In this document: positions 26,156 through 35,484 of the stretch, in pieces
How positions within the stretch are numbered: the stretch's first letter is position 1
Layout: each line of letters opens with the position of its first letter
DNA from: Rhodanobacteraceae bacterium
GTDB taxonomy: Bacteria > Pseudomonadota > Gammaproteobacteria > Xanthomonadales > Ahniellaceae
Assembly: GCA_016708465.1 (NCBI GenBank)
Contig: JADJFT010000003.1
Location: 248,001 to 312,000, forward strand
Reading direction: 5' to 3'
DNA: 64,000 bases
The notes under the pieces: generated by a model
Told to the model about the DNA's origin: nothing
Seen by the model: only the letters and a program-made list of their open reading frames with translations
Databases searched by the model: none
Translations under genes and position numbers: made by a program

Positions 26156-27421
26156 ATGCAGGACCGTGCCGATCTTGCCTACTTTGCGGCGCTTGATCGG
26201 CGGCTGGTCGCGGCGGTGCGCGGTATCCGGCTGCTCGATGCGCTCAGTTGGCCGGCATCGGCGCAGCGTACGTTCCTCGCACGCTGGCGCCGCGGCAGTC
26301 TCGAACTGCCGCAGATCGAATATGAGCAGTTCGACTACAGCAGCGTGCGCGAAGAGCTGGATGCGATCCAGCACGAGGCACATGCCACCTCGGATCATCC
26401 AATTGGCGGATATGTGCGGCGCACCGCGGAATCCTGGGAGATCGCAACTCGCTTGCTCGAATCGATCGGCACCCGCGATGTCAGCGTGCATTCGGCGGCG
26501 CTATTCGGCAAACCCGGTGACTTCCTGCCCGGGTCCGACTATCACAACATCGACGCTGCCACGCACTTCATCGCGCTCGCTGACGAGTTGTCGAAGGAGT
26601 TGGCGACGCAAGAAGTCGACTACGTGATCTCGGCCGCGACCATGCAGGAAGAACTGCAGGAGCGGCTCGATGCGTTCTTCGTACACCACAAGGTCAGCGT
26701 CGAGATTGACCCCAAGCTCACCGCCAAGGCCGCCGCCGGCACCACCCGCATCCGCTTGCGTGCTGACACCGGGTTCACTGAATACGATCGCCGCCAATTA
26801 CTTGAACATGAGGCCTTCGTGCACTCGCTCACTGCGTTGAATGGCCGCGCGCAACCGCATTTGGCATCGATGGCGCGCAATTCGCCACGCATCACCGCCA
26901 CGCAAGAAGGTCTCGCAACGTTTGCGGAACTGATCACTGGCGCGATCGACATCCAGCGGATGAAGCGCATTTCGCTGCGTATCGTCGCGATCGACAAGGC
27001 ACAGAATGGTGCTGATTTCATCGAAGTGTTCCGCTTTTTCCTCGATTCAGGCCAAAACGAAAATGACAGTTTCGCATCTGCTGCACGCATCTTTCGCGGC
27101 GTGCCGGTTGAAGGCGGTGCGGCGTTCACCAAGGACACCGTGTATCTGCACGGTTTGCTGTCGGTGCACACATTCTTTCGCTGGGCGCTCAAGAACCAGA
27201 AATTGAAACTTTGCCGTAACCTGTTCGCCGGAAAGATGAGTCTGCACGATGTCATCGCGCTCGAACCTTGGTTCGATAATGGCTACATCGCGCCGCCGGT
27301 GTACCTGCCGCCGTGGGTACAGCAAGCCAATGGTCTCGCCGGCATGCTCGCGTTCTCGCTATTCGCCAACAAGATTCGCCTCGACCGCGTCGAAGCCTTC
27401 GATCTCACGCTGGGCGTTTGA
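26156..27421 (+). CDS. QEGLA-motif protein (DUF1704, MATCAP/tyrosine carboxypeptidase-like metallopeptidase)
   Basis: The protein has 421 residues. The namesake TQEGLATFAELITG lies near residue 253, after the putative zinc motif LLEHEAFVHSL (HExxxH) at about 220. This pair is typical of the DUF1704 family, called flavohemoglobin expression-modulating QEGLA proteins and related to eukaryotic tubulin carboxypeptidases (MATCAP). A peptidase role in the cytoplasm is inferred from the family; the bacterial substrate is unknown. It starts one base after the rsgA stop, so it is likely coexpressed. Its 3' end overlaps the convergent GGDEF-EAL gene by 17 bp. Confidence 0.85.
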   Translation: MQDRADLAYFAALDRRLVAAVRGIRLLDALSWPASAQRTFLARWRRGSLELPQIEYEQFDYSSVREELDAIQHEAHATSDHPIGGYVRRTAESWEIATRLLESIGTRDVSVHSAALFGKPGDFLPGSDYHNIDAATHFIALADELSKELATQEVDYVISAATMQEELQERLDAFFVHHKVSVEIDPKLTAKAAAGTTRIRLRADTGFTEYDRRQLLEHEAFVHSLTALNGRAQPHLASMARNSPRITATQEGLATFAELITGAIDIQRMKRISLRIVAIDKAQNGADFIEVFRFFLDSGQNENDSFASAARIFRGVPVEGGAAFTKDTVYLHGLLSVHTFFRWALKNQKLKLCRNLFAGKMSLHDVIALEPWFDNGYIAPPVYLPPWVQQANGLAGMLAFSLFANKIRLDRVEAFDLTLGV

Positions 27422-30410
27422 GCGCGACGATCTCTGCGGCGGGGCGCGGATGCGCGAACAGGAAGCCCTGCCCAAAGCGGCAGCCGAGTTCGAGCAGGGC
27501 TTCGCGTTGGGCCGAGGTTTCGATGCCTTCTGCGACCACTTCGATGTTGAGCGAGCGCGCCAGCGCCAAGATCGCGCGCACGATCGCGGTGTTGCCGCGC
27601 GGCAGTCCAGGCTTGAGATCAGAAACGAAGCTGCGGTCGATCTTGAGTGCGTGAATCGGAAACTGGTGCAAGTACGACAGCGACGAATAGCCAGTGCCGA
27701 AATCATCGAGCGAGGCGAGGATGCCTTGTTGCCGTAGTTGCACCAATGACTCGCGGATATCGAGCGGATTTTCGAGCAGCGCGCCTTCGGTGATTTCGAT
27801 GCGCAAGCGATGTGGCGGCACGCCGTAGGCGATGGTGCGGTCGAGGATGCGACGCAGAAAATCGGACGAGCGAAAGTGCCGTGGTGCAACATTGATGGCG
27901 ACGTATTGCTCGCCGACCACGAGTCCCTGGATGTGCGCGCATACTTGGTCAAACATCTGCCAGTCGATTTGCTCTGAACAGCCGGTATCGTCGGCCACTT
28001 CGAGAAAATCACCGGGCAATAGCAGACCGCGTTCCGGATGATGCCAACGCAACAAGGCCTCATAGCCGACGACGCTCTCGTCGATCAAGTCGACGATGGC
28101 ATGAAAGTGCGGCTCAAACTCGTTGCGACCGAGCGCGCGCCGCAGATCACCTTCAAGATCAAGCACGCGCAACGCTTCTTGGTGCAAGCGTTCGTCGAAC
28201 AGTTCGACCCGTTGTCGGCCAGCGGCTTTGGCGCGATACATCGCAACGTCGGCGTCACGCAGCAACTCTTCGGCGCGGGTGTAACGCGCATCGGCCAGGG
28301 CGATACCGATGCTGGCCGAGGTAAATAGCTCCTTGCTGGCGACGCGCACCGGTTCCTGCAACACACCGATCAGGCGACGCGCTGCGGCGATCACGTTTTC
28401 CGGATCTTCGACATCGGCGATCAAGACTGCGAATTCGTCACCGCCAAGCCGCGCAACGGTGTCGTCGGCGCGTAGCGTGCCACTGATGCGCAAACTGACT
28501 TCCTTGAGCAGTTCATCGCCGACAAGGTGGCCAACACTGTCATTGATGATCTTGAAGCGGTCGAGATCGAGGAACATGACCGCGAACAGATGGGCCGGAT
28601 CGCGCCGAAAGCGTGCCAGTGCGTGTCCAAGACGGTCCAGCAGTAGTGCGCGGTTCGGCAGTCCGGTCAGGGCATCGTGCAGGGCTTCGTGCTTCAGCCG
28701 CAACTCAATCTGCTGGCGCACTTTGATCTGATCGCGCAACTCGCGATTGGTGTCGGCCAATTCGCGGGTACGTTCGTCGACCCGGCGTTCGAGTTCGGCG
28801 TAGGCGCGGCGTAACGAATCTTGTGCGTGCTTTCGTTCCAACGCCAGTGCGACGTGGTTCGACACAAAACTCAGGATTTGCTCGTCGCGGGCGCTGTAGA
28901 GCACGTCCTGCTGATAGCTCTGCACGGCCATCACGCCGAGCATGCCGGACTCTCCGCGGAGCGGAACACCGAGCCAACAGGCCGCCGGCGTGCCGACCGA
29001 GACCACTTGACCGGCGTCGTTCAATTGGCGGATCTGCTCGCGCGAAGCCAGCAGCGAATGGCCATCACGCATGACCAGATCAGTCAGGGTCTTGCCACGC
29101 TTGCGCGGTTCGAAGCGTGCCAGTGGATCGCGTTCGTCGACGGCATAAGGGAACCAGAAGGTATCGTCGCTGCCGAGCAGTGCAACAAAAAAGTTCTTCG
29201 CGTAGAGCAACTCACCGACAATGCGATGTGCCTCACGGTAGAACGCATCCATGGTCTCGGCGTTGGTCGCGGCTTCGGCAATGGCCCGATACGCCGCCTG
29301 CAATCGTTCGCCGCGTTCGCGTTCCCCAATTTGTACGCGGAGTTCGCGCGTGCGTATTTCGACGCGCTCTTCCAGATCCTCATGCGCCTGTTTGCGCACC
29401 ATTGCCGTGAGGATATGCTGGGCCACGTAGCTGAGCAGCGCGCGGTCTTCTTCGCTGTAACGCAGGCTGTCGTCATACGTCTGCACGACGATACCGCCAC
29501 GCACTTCGCTACCCGCCAGCATCGGCACGCCCAGCCAGTCGAGACTGTCCGGCCCGAAACTTTCGTCACGGGCGACGCCGAGTTCATCGCGCAGTTGCAG
29601 CGATGGCCCCATCAACGGTCGGCCATGACGCAGCATGGCCATGGTCAGGCTGTTCTGCAGTTCGTCGACATTGAACTCCACGGTTGGATCGGGGGTATCC
29701 GAATCGTGCGAGTCGACGAAATAAATAAAGCGGACCCGTCGACGCGCCTGATCGTATTGCACGATCATGAAGTTTTCGGCGTACATCAGGTCGCCGACGA
29801 TGTCGTGGATGCCGGCCAGCATCTCGGGCATTTCCAGTTCGGCTGAAGCGAGGTCGGCAATCGCATACAACGCGCGTTGCAGACGTTCCGCCGATTCGAG
29901 TCGGTATAACGAACCGCGCAGGCGCTCGCGGTCGATCAGTTCGGCAACGCGTAGCGTCAATGGCCGGAAATAGCGCTGGAAGGCATCGGTTTCGATCTCG
30001 ATGCTCAGTCGCACCGGGTCGCCGGTCAGCAGCAATTGTGCGCGCGTGAACAGGTGTGGACCGCCGAGCGAGACCGCGACGCCACTCTCGAATTTCTGCG
30101 CATCGAGCGGGTGGGTGACACCAGCGTCGCCCGGGCAATGGTCGATCAGGTCGCACAGGTAGGGTGTGTAGGGCAACGCCGGCGAACTGCCGCGATGGAT
30201 GTCGCTGCCGGTACCGCCGCCGATGCGCCAAAGCAGACGCAGGTTCTGGATGCCGAACTGCGCGCAGAAATCCGGATCGCAGATCGACGAGACGTTGTCG
30301 AGTCGTTCGCAGGCGATCAGATTCAGCGCGAAATGCGCAAGTTGCCCGTCATCGTCGTGTTCGATCATCGACGTGAGCTTCTTGACGTGCGGCTGATGCG
30401 TCCGGGCCAT
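27405..30410 (-). CDS. GAF-GAF-GGDEF-EAL cyclic-di-GMP signalling protein
   Basis: About 1001 residues from ATG 30410. An N-terminal unassigned region is followed by two GAF-like sensor domains (about 210-370 and 425-565), each followed by a coiled-coil helix (DLEERVEIRTRELR, ELERRVDERTRELAD). The GGDEF domain has an intact active site LARLGGDEFAVLI near 700. The EAL domain has YEALLRW, EITEGALL, DDFGTGYSSLSYL and VVAEGIET, so the phosphodiesterase also looks intact. The protein is cytoplasmic and probably switches between making and degrading c-di-GMP in response to a ligand. The start follows the GT7 gene stop by 49 bases; the longer frame to 30533 would overlap that gene. Confidence 0.9.
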   Translation of the reverse strand: MARTHQPHVKKLTSMIEHDDDGQLAHFALNLIACERLDNVSSICDPDFCAQFGIQNLRLLWRIGGGTGSDIHRGSSPALPYTPYLCDLIDHCPGDAGVTHPLDAQKFESGVAVSLGGPHLFTRAQLLLTGDPVRLSIEIETDAFQRYFRPLTLRVAELIDRERLRGSLYRLESAERLQRALYAIADLASAELEMPEMLAGIHDIVGDLMYAENFMIVQYDQARRRVRFIYFVDSHDSDTPDPTVEFNVDELQNSLTMAMLRHGRPLMGPSLQLRDELGVARDESFGPDSLDWLGVPMLAGSEVRGGIVVQTYDDSLRYSEEDRALLSYVAQHILTAMVRKQAHEDLEERVEIRTRELRVQIGERERGERLQAAYRAIAEAATNAETMDAFYREAHRIVGELLYAKNFFVALLGSDDTFWFPYAVDERDPLARFEPRKRGKTLTDLVMRDGHSLLASREQIRQLNDAGQVVSVGTPAACWLGVPLRGESGMLGVMAVQSYQQDVLYSARDEQILSFVSNHVALALERKHAQDSLRRAYAELERRVDERTRELADTNRELRDQIKVRQQIELRLKHEALHDALTGLPNRALLLDRLGHALARFRRDPAHLFAVMFLDLDRFKIINDSVGHLVGDELLKEVSLRISGTLRADDTVARLGGDEFAVLIADVEDPENVIAAARRLIGVLQEPVRVASKELFTSASIGIALADARYTRAEELLRDADVAMYRAKAAGRQRVELFDERLHQEALRVLDLEGDLRRALGRNEFEPHFHAIVDLIDESVVGYEALLRWHHPERGLLLPGDFLEVADDTGCSEQIDWQMFDQVCAHIQGLVVGEQYVAINVAPRHFRSSDFLRRILDRTIAYGVPPHRLRIEITEGALLENPLDIRESLVQLRQQGILASLDDFGTGYSSLSYLHQFPIHALKIDRSFVSDLKPGLPRGNTAIVRAILALARSLNIEVVAEGIETSAQREALLELGCRFGQGFLFAHPRPAAEIVALKRPA

Positions 30411-30459
30411 GGCTGCGGTCAGTGTAGCAATCCCTGTCGCCAACGATAGCGGCGTTGAC

Positions 30460-31269
30460 TCAGGTGAAGCGGACGCGATGCAGCGTCGCTTGTCCGACGC
30501 TGCGCCCGTCGATTTGAAGCGGTGCCGTGCCAAGGTGGTGGAAGGTCAGGCTGTTCAACCCGTCGCTCTGCCAGGCGGTAAAACCCTCGGCGTGCAGGGT
30601 TTCGACCCGATCACGGTTGCGCCGACCGGCCTCGGTTTCGGTGCCATCGCTCACCATCCCGCTGTGCGCATGCGGCAGGGCGCGATAGGCACCGTCGCGA
30701 GCTTCGGCTTTCAGACCGTTCGCAACCATGCGCAGGCGCAGGTCGTGGTCTTCGTAGCCCCAGCCCCAGTAATCGTTGCTGAAGCCGTTCAAGGCTTGGA
30801 AATGCGCGCTTGAGATCAGGGTGACGCCGCCGATGTACAGATGCCATTGCTGCGAGTTCGGCGAACCGTATCGGCACAGCCGTGCGGGCTGCAGCGGAAA
30901 TGCGTAGTCGGCCCAGATCGGTAGCAGATCAACGTCATGCAGGCACAGATAGTCGGCACCATTGCCGACCAGCGCGAAACCGGCATTGATCAGCCGCCCG
31001 CGATTGAACGACAAACTGTCGGCTTGCTCGATGATGTGGATGTGCAACGGAATGTTCCGATCCAACTTGTCGATGCGGAAATAGTCGAGCAGGTTCGGGA
31101 TGAACACGCGCAGATGCTGCTCACGATCGCGATAGGGCACGATGATCGCGAGCTTGCGCTGCCAGTGATCGCGCGGTCGGCCGAGCGCATCCGGTGCCAC
31201 CCACTGCGCCGCCAGTAGTGCGTTGATCTCGCCGTGATCGCGCGGCACCGGGAACGGATTGGGAGTCAC
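30460..31269 (-). CDS. Beta-1,4-galactosyltransferase-like GT7 glycosyltransferase
   Basis: The 269-residue soluble protein shows the hallmarks of animal beta-4-galactosyltransferases in order: AIIVPYRDREQHL, SFNRGRLINAGF, CLHDVDLLP (the metal-binding DVD), GGVTLISSAHFQALNGF and NDYWGWGYEDHDLRLRM. It has no membrane anchor, so it would act in the cytoplasm, probably adding Gal or GalNAc to a nucleotide-lipid intermediate, a capsule/LPS precursor or a protein. GTG 31269 overlaps the threonine aldolase stop (GTGA), so expression is coupled to that gene. No other polysaccharide genes are adjacent. Confidence 0.87.
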   Translation of the reverse strand: MTPNPFPVPRDHGEINALLAAQWVAPDALGRPRDHWQRKLAIIVPYRDREQHLRVFIPNLLDYFRIDKLDRNIPLHIHIIEQADSLSFNRGRLINAGFALVGNGADYLCLHDVDLLPIWADYAFPLQPARLCRYGSPNSQQWHLYIGGVTLISSAHFQALNGFSNDYWGWGYEDHDLRLRMVANGLKAEARDGAYRALPHAHSGMVSDGTETEAGRRNRDRVETLHAEGFTAWQSDGLNSLTFHHLGTAPLQIDGRSVGQATLHRVRFT

Positions 31270-32327
31270 GCTAACACTCGGCGGGTTGCCGCCAACGCCG
31301 CATCGATGTCGGCTGCGGATACGTCAAGATGGGTGACGGCACGCAGTGTGCGGTCGTCGAAGGGTCCGATGCGAACACCGTCGGCCATCAACCGACGCGA
31401 GAATTCGGCGGCGTCGAAACCCAAGCGCTCGACGTCCAGATGGAAGAACACGATATTGGTCTCGACCGTCGCGGCGTCCAGAATTATGCCCGGCAGCACT
31501 GCCAGTCCTTCGGCGAGGCGTTGCGCGTTGACATGGTCATCGACCAATCGCTCGACATGGTGATCCAGCGCGTACAACGCGGCAGCGGCGATGATGCCTG
31601 CCTGTCGCATGGCGCCGCCCAAACGCTGTTTGACCACCCACGCCCGATCGATGAACTCGCGCGAACCGGCGAGGCAGGCGCCAATGGGTGCGCCCAGCCC
31701 CTTGCTGAAGTCGATCCAGACCGAGTCGAACTGCGCCGCATAGTCGCGCGCGCTGATGCCGGTCGCGGCCGATGCGTTCAGTAGGCGCGCACCATCCATG
31801 TGTGTGCGCAGACCGCGCTCATGAGCGAGCGTCGCGACGGCATTCAACTGATCCAGTGGCCAGACCGAGCCGCCGCCAAGATTCGCCGTCTGTTCGACAC
31901 ATACCAGGCTCGGCTGCGGACAGTGTCGCCACTTGGCGCGGAAGCTGGCTTGCAGTTGAGCGGCGGTGAAGCGGCCGCGTTCACCATCGATGGCGTGCAT
32001 CATCACGCCGGCATTTGCTGCCGGACCGCCGGCTTCGTAGACCGCGATATGCGCCGTGCGCTCGCACAAGACTTCATCGCCGGGACGACACCAGGTCGCG
32101 ATCGCCATCTGATTGCACATCGCGCCGCTCGGTGCGAACAACACCGCCTCCTTGCCAAGCAGAGCCGCAACCCGCTCACACAGGGCGTTCACGGTCGGGT
32201 CTTCGAAAGCTTGTTCGTCGCCGACCTCGGCGTTCGCCATCGCCAGTCGCATGGCTGCGCTGGGACGGGTCTTCACATCGCTGGCAAGATCGATCATGCG
32301 TAGCACCTTGGTATTCGTGGCGGCCAT
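31266..32327 (-). CDS. Low-specificity L-threonine aldolase
   Basis: The fold-type I PLP enzyme starts MAATNTKVLRMIDLASDVKTRPSAAM; the internal ATG 32297 (MIDLASD) is an alternative. Conserved blocks include VGDEQAFEDPTVN, EAVLFAPSGAMCNQ, AHIAVYEAGG, HMDGARLLNAS and the PLP Lys in WIDFSKGLGAPIG. It cleaves threonine and allo-threonine to glycine and acetaldehyde. The length of 353 residues is normal. It is divergent from the secreted protein at 32368, with a short shared promoter region, and is translationally coupled to the GT7 gene. Confidence 0.92.
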   Translation of the reverse strand: MAATNTKVLRMIDLASDVKTRPSAAMRLAMANAEVGDEQAFEDPTVNALCERVAALLGKEAVLFAPSGAMCNQMAIATWCRPGDEVLCERTAHIAVYEAGGPAANAGVMMHAIDGERGRFTAAQLQASFRAKWRHCPQPSLVCVEQTANLGGGSVWPLDQLNAVATLAHERGLRTHMDGARLLNASAATGISARDYAAQFDSVWIDFSKGLGAPIGACLAGSREFIDRAWVVKQRLGGAMRQAGIIAAAALYALDHHVERLVDDHVNAQRLAEGLAVLPGIILDAATVETNIVFFHLDVERLGFDAAEFSRRLMADGVRIGPFDDRTLRAVTHLDVSAADIDAALAATRRVLA

Positions 32328-32367
32328 GTCATATGTTCGAGGTGCAGTCGTCAACCCGGAGTGCATC

Positions 32368-33042
32368 ATGGTCATTCGATACAGATTGTCTCTCATTCTG
32401 TCCTTGCTGGTCGCGACCGCAGCATCGGCCACCGATCCGGCCACGTTCAGCAGCGATCTTCGCGCAGTCACCGTCGACGGTATTGCTGTCGGTAGCTTGT
32501 GGACGCCGAATTCTGGCGGCAACGCGCTTCGCAATGCACTTGCCTACGACGCCGCGACCGGCCGTTATCACTTGTGGATGGTCATCGGTGATTCCGGCGA
32601 CGACCAAACTGCACACGAAGACATGTACAACACCAGTGTCCTCTCGCTCGGCACCTCGCCGGACAACGAAGCGGTGTTGCAGCAAGGTCCGCTGCTCACC
32701 ACCGGTGGCACCGGGCCCGGCAATTTCCACGTCGGCGCATTCGGCATCATTGATGACCAAATCTATCTCAGGGTCGACACCGCGACGGGTGGTCTCGGCC
32801 GATTCGATTACACCGATGCGCAGCCACCCGAGGTGGAAGCCTGGCCCGGCGGCAGCGACGAAGCCGATCTTTTCTCCGGCACCGGACAGACTTCTGCAAC
32901 CGCCTATGCGCACAACGCCGGCAAGATGCTGCGCGAACTCGATGGTGGCATCAGTGCTTACTATGCGTTGCGCGACGCCAGTAGCGGCGCGCGCCTCGGT
33001 CAACAGTTCTGGCGGATCCGCAGCGACGGCTTCGAGTCCTGA
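32368..33042 (+). CDS. Secreted protein of unknown function with C-terminal DGFES motif
   Basis: GGAG lies 6 nt before ATG 32368, which opens a clear signal peptide (RLSLILSLLVATAASA). The mature 205 residues are rich in Gly, Asp and Thr (YDAATGRYHLWMVIGDSGDD, TTGGTGPGNFHVGAFGIID), suggesting an extracellular beta fold. The last residues are FWRIRSDGFES, matching the GFE ending seen in three other secreted proteins in this window. I recognise no catalytic motif or family. It is transcribed towards maeB, 59 bp upstream of it. Confidence 0.7.
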   Translation: MVIRYRLSLILSLLVATAASATDPATFSSDLRAVTVDGIAVGSLWTPNSGGNALRNALAYDAATGRYHLWMVIGDSGDDQTAHEDMYNTSVLSLGTSPDNEAVLQQGPLLTTGGTGPGNFHVGAFGIIDDQIYLRVDTATGGLGRFDYTDAQPPEVEAWPGGSDEADLFSGTGQTSATAYAHNAGKMLRELDGGISAYYALRDASSGARLGQQFWRIRSDGFES

Positions 33043-33101
33043 CCGAGGGCGCTGCACCCGCGTGATATTCTCCAGCGCCTTCGTTCAACAGACGCGGCCA
33101 C

Positions 33102-35393
33102 ATGTCCATCTCGGAAGAACTCAAGGCTCAGGCGCTCGAATACCACCGCCAACAGCCCTACGGAAAGATCAAGGTCGCGTCGACTAAACCGCTGGTGACG
33201 CAAAAAGATCTGTCGTTGGCGTATTCGCCCGGCGTGGCAGCGGCCTGCGAGGAAATTCAACGCGATCCGAGCATGGTCGGCGAGATGACCGCACGTGGCA
33301 ATCTCGTCGCGGTGATCACCAATGGCACCGCCGTGCTGGGTCTTGGCGCCATCGGGCCGCTGGCAGCGAAGCCGGTGATGGAAGGCAAGGGCGTGTTGTT
33401 CCAGAAGTTTGCCGGCATCGACGTATTCGACATCGAAATCGACGAGCGCGATCCGGATAAGTTGGTCGACATCATCGCCTCGCTTGAGCCAACCTTTGGT
33501 GGCATCAACCTCGAAGACATCAAGGCGCCGGAGTGCTTCATCGTCGAGAAGAAGCTGCGCGAGCGCATGAAGATTCCGGTTTTCCACGACGATCAGCACG
33601 GTACCGCGATCATTGTCGGTGCGGCGATGCTGAATGCGTTGCATGTGATCGGCAAGAACATCGAAGACGTGAAGCTGGCCTCGTCCGGCGCCGGCGCTGC
33701 CGGCATCGCCTGTCTCGACATGCTGGTTGCGCTCGGCCTGCGCCGGGAGAACATTCTCGTCACCGATCGCTGCGGTGTGGTTTATGACGGGCGTATTGAA
33801 GACATGGACGCCGACAAGGCGCGATATGCACGCAGCACCGACAAACGCACGCTTGCCGACATCGTCGCTGGCGCCGACATTTTCCTTGGGTTGTCAGCCG
33901 CGAATGTGTTGAAGCCAGAAATGGTGCGGACGATGGCCGAGCGGCCGATCATCTTCGCACTCGCTAATCCGTCGCCAGAAATTTTGCCGGAGTTGGCCAA
34001 GGCCGTGCGTCCGGATTGCATCATGGCGACCGGCCGCTCCGACTATCCGAATCAGGTCAACAACGCGCTGTGTTTCCCATACATCTTTCGTGGTGCGCTC
34101 GATGTCGGCGCGACCACGATCAACGAGGCAATGAAGCTGGCATGCGTGCGCGCCATCGCAGCACTGGCGCGACGTGAGGCCAGTGATGTCGCAGCAGCAG
34201 CCTATGGTGGGCGTAGCGTATCGTTCGGGCCGGAATACCTGATCCCGCAGCCGTTCGATCCACGTTTGATCGTCGAGATCGCACCCGCGGTGGCGCAGGC
34301 GGCGATGGATTCGGGTATTGCAACGCGACCGATCATCGATCTCGCGGCGTACAAGGAAAAGTTGTCGCAGTTCGTATTCCGCACCGGCATGCTGATGAAG
34401 CCGATCTTTGATCGTGCGCGCAGCAGTTTGCAGCGCGTGGTCTATGCCGAAGGCGAAGAAGAAACCGTGCTGCGCGCGGTGCAGACCGTGGTCGATGAAC
34501 GCTTGGCGCGACCGATCCTGATCGGGCGCCCGGCGGTGATCGAACGCCGCATCGAAAAACTTGGCTTGCGCATCCAGGTCGGTGTCGATTTCGATCTCAC
34601 CAACATTGATGATGATCCGCGCTTCAACAGTTATTGGCAGCGATACCACGAATTGATGCAGCGTCGTGGCGTGAACCCCGATGCCGCCAAGGCAATCGTG
34701 CGTTCGCGCGTGACCGTGATCGCGGCGCTGATGCTTGAATGCGGCGAAGCCGACGCGATGATCTGTGGCATCGTCGGGCGCTTCCAGCGCAAGCTGCAAC
34801 ATATTCTCAGCGTGATCCCGCGTGACCCCGGCGTCGCCTCGTTGGCGGCGCTCACCGCGGTCGCCAATGATCGCGGCACCTTCTTTTTCCTCTACACCCA
34901 TGTTCAAGCCGACCCGACCGCGGAGCAACTGGCAGAGGCGACGCTGCAGGCAGCCTATCGATTGCGGCTGTTTGGTATCCCACCCAAGATCGCACTGCTT
35001 TCGCACTCGAACTTTGGGTCGCATGACAACCCGAGCGCGATCAAGATGCGCAAGGTGCGCGAACTGGTGTTAGCGAAGGCGCCACGTCTGGAAATCGAAG
35101 GCGAGATGCATGCCGATGCCGCGCTCAACGAGGCGATCCGCGATAAGTTGTTCCCTGGCTCCGCCTTGAAAGGACGTGCAAATTTGTTCGTTTGTCCGAA
35201 CCTCGACGCCGCCAACATCGCTTACAACATCACCCGTCAGATGACCGACGGCGTCGCCATCGGCCCGATCTTGATGGGCATCTCCAAGCCGGTGCACATT
35301 CTGACGCCGGCAAGCACCGTGCGCCGTGTCGTCAACATGACCGCACTCGCCGCGGTCGAAGCGCAGATCCGCGACAAGCTGTCGGAAGGGTGA
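33102..35393 (+). CDS. maeB: NADP-dependent malic enzyme with phosphotransacetylase-like domain
   Basis: The 763-residue protein has the large MaeB layout. The malic enzyme part covers residues 1-430, with AYSPGVAAACEEI, GTAVLGLGAIGPLA, FHDDQHGTAI and the nucleotide-binding SSGAGAAGIACLDML. A phosphate acetyltransferase-like domain follows (VYAEGEEETVLRAVQ onwards), which in homologues binds acetyl-CoA as a regulator. The enzyme decarboxylates malate to pyruvate and makes NADPH. The gene stands alone and is complete. Confidence 0.95.
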   Translation: MSISEELKAQALEYHRQQPYGKIKVASTKPLVTQKDLSLAYSPGVAAACEEIQRDPSMVGEMTARGNLVAVITNGTAVLGLGAIGPLAAKPVMEGKGVLFQKFAGIDVFDIEIDERDPDKLVDIIASLEPTFGGINLEDIKAPECFIVEKKLRERMKIPVFHDDQHGTAIIVGAAMLNALHVIGKNIEDVKLASSGAGAAGIACLDMLVALGLRRENILVTDRCGVVYDGRIEDMDADKARYARSTDKRTLADIVAGADIFLGLSAANVLKPEMVRTMAERPIIFALANPSPEILPELAKAVRPDCIMATGRSDYPNQVNNALCFPYIFRGALDVGATTINEAMKLACVRAIAALARREASDVAAAAYGGRSVSFGPEYLIPQPFDPRLIVEIAPAVAQAAMDSGIATRPIIDLAAYKEKLSQFVFRTGMLMKPIFDRARSSLQRVVYAEGEEETVLRAVQTVVDERLARPILIGRPAVIERRIEKLGLRIQVGVDFDLTNIDDDPRFNSYWQRYHELMQRRGVNPDAAKAIVRSRVTVIAALMLECGEADAMICGIVGRFQRKLQHILSVIPRDPGVASLAALTAVANDRGTFFFLYTHVQADPTAEQLAEATLQAAYRLRLFGIPPKIALLSHSNFGSHDNPSAIKMRKVRELVLAKAPRLEIEGEMHADAALNEAIRDKLFPGSALKGRANLFVCPNLDAANIAYNITRQMTDGVAIGPILMGISKPVHILTPASTVRRVVNMTALAAVEAQIRDKLSEG

Positions 35394-35484
35394 TTGCCGC
35401 AGCCCGTGCGCCCGCCGTGACGGCGACGAGCGCGGACGCTGCGGTGGCGGCGTAAGCTCCGGGCTTCTGCTGCGGAGAACGTCG

